Assembly: GCA_905397405.1 (NCBI GenBank)
Contig: CAJPVJ010000503.1
Coordinates: forward strand, 1 to 21,155
DNA length: 21,155 nt
DNA from: Oppiella nova
Taxonomy: Eukaryota; Arthropoda; Arachnida; Sarcoptiformes; Oppiidae
Direction: 5' to 3'
The notes under the pieces were generated by a model. That model saw nothing but the letters and a program-made list of their open reading frames with translations, did not search any database and was not told where the DNA came from. Positions 20,230 through 21,155 of the stretch are shown here, in pieces. Every line of letters begins with the position of its first letter. Position 1 is the stretch's first letter. Both the position numbers and the translations under genes were made by a program.

Positions 20230-20968
20230 GTATGCCCACATTTGCCTAACCATTTGCTTAGATTATCATAGTTTGCTAAGCTTGTTAATTTATGGCTCAC
20301 TTTTTTTTAAAAATCTTTATCTGAAATTTATTCGCAATTTAAATCCATTTAATAACTTTTGATTCTTGTGGCTATAAATCAGTGTTTCTTATAACACATT
20401 GTAATTGCATTTAGGAGTTAATACATAATTTTGATGCATTTTTCTGAAATGTTTAGCCATTTTTTCATGAGAGGCTGTGCTCTTTAATTAAAACGATATA
20501 CTCATCGCTCGTACATTAAATTCAATCTAAATCTCTATCAACAAAATAAATCATAATTGGAGTCAAAATCTTTAAAAATTATAGCCAGTGTAACAATGAA
20601 TACATGATTAAATGCATTGAGATTTATTTTATGCAATTATATAGTGATTAAGATTTAGAGATAGACTATTTTCCGATAATTTCCCCTTATTTTCAAACTT
20701 TTTTAAACGCTAATTATTGAAGCCTTATTATTTGAAATGTAGTCAAATCTAAGCATTAATTTTAGATCAGTTATCGGAAGTTTTATATTTAAGCTATCAA
20801 TTAATTAGTTTAAACCAAATTTGGTAAACTTATCCAAAAATCAACTAATAATCGAAAGAATAAATGATATGAAATCATGAAATAAGAGAAATTGAGAACA
20901 AAATTGCCCACAAATTACTCCAAAAATAATAATTTACTGAAAAATGTTTGATTTTTTTCACAAAATAG
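20230..20968 (+). other. Intron 2 of the rhotekin-like gene (739 bases)
   Basis: It begins GTATGC and ends with a T-rich tract plus CACAAAATAG. It is AT-rich with no repeat or gene seen. If retained, translation would run from exon 2 to a stop at 20360-20362. Confidence 0.85.
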
Positions 20969-21021
20969 GAAATATTTGAACCCTAAAGGCGACGGCGGAA
21001 AAGCAAAAGTTTCAGTCTCTG
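20969..21021 (+). CDS. RTKN-like: Rhotekin-like gene, exon 3 (partial gene, continues beyond the window)
   Basis: This 53-base exon lies between an AG acceptor (20967-20968, after a T7 tract) and a GTGAGT donor at 21022. Joined to exon 2 in frame it reads M-KYLNPKGDGGKAKVSVS plus the first G of the next codon. In known rhotekins the segment after HR1 reaches a conserved pattern of basic-x-x-(V/I)-x-(V/I)-S-(D/E)-(I/L)-R-I-P, the start of the anillin-like region. KAKVSVS with a following G-initial codon (Asp, Glu or Gly) fits that pattern, so frame and phase agree with the family. Downstream exons carrying the anillin-like and PH regions are outside the window. Confidence 0.85.
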
Positions 21022-21155
21022 GTGAGTTGTTGTTATTTTCTGTATATTATTATTGTTTATGAATTAAATTAATCCAAATTCTTACGAGAATGTCATTTTA
21101 AAATGTTGTTTTTATTTATGCAATCATATGTTTTCTGTACGCCTATTAATGCAAA
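21022..21155 (+). other. Start of intron 3
   Basis: It begins with the GTGAGT donor and continues as AT-rich DNA to the window edge. No acceptor with coding sequence is seen before the end. Confidence 0.75.

Noticed and set aside
20006-20239. 77-codon minus-strand frame opposite exon 2
   Set aside because: It is the antisense shadow of the HR1-encoding exon.

Overview
The window looks like nuclear DNA from an invertebrate animal. It is very AT-rich (roughly a quarter G+C by eye), rich in (GA)n/(CT)n microsatellites, and carries an intron-containing gene with canonical GT..AG splice sites. An arthropod is the most likely source, and a low-GC chelicerate or mite is plausible. Nothing in the sequence fixes the species. 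There is no bacterial or phage gene organisation, no rRNA or tRNA gene that I can see, and no CRISPR array.

The only confidently identified gene is the 5' part of a rhotekin-like gene (RTKN family, Rho-GTPase effector/scaffold) on the plus strand. Coding exon 1 (3050-3244, 65 codons) gives a Ser/Arg-rich N-terminus. After a first intron of about 16.8 kb, exon 2 (20024-20229) encodes the HR1/REM-1 Rho-binding coiled coil. After a 739-base intron, exon 3 (20969-21021) encodes the linker into the conserved region that follows HR1 in rhotekins. The reading frame is continuous across both junctions (151 codons plus one base), and the gene runs off the right edge. The anillin-like and PH regions expected of the family lie outside the window.

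Layout: 1-1540 is AT-rich with no convincing gene. 1697-1857 holds a probable minus-strand terminal coding exon of an unrecognised protein, with AATAAA signals downstream of its stop. 2040-2700 is a region of raised GC with a dense GATTAG homeodomain-type motif cluster, the likely promoter/5' UTR region of the rhotekin-like gene. 3245-20023 is intron 1. It contains most of the GA/CT arrays, a 540-bp near-perfect tandem duplication (10432-11510), a complex direct-plus-inverted duplication (12551-13604), and a 128-bp tandem duplication (18021-18273). It also holds two weak minus-strand open frames (5867-6226 and 14442-14612) that could be nested genes or chance.

I see no multi-gene system. The points most worth following are the orphan minus-strand exon next to the promoter, the palindromic rearrangement at 12.5-13.6 kb, the motif clusters near the promoter and at 7.2 kb, and the internal organisation of the large first intron.
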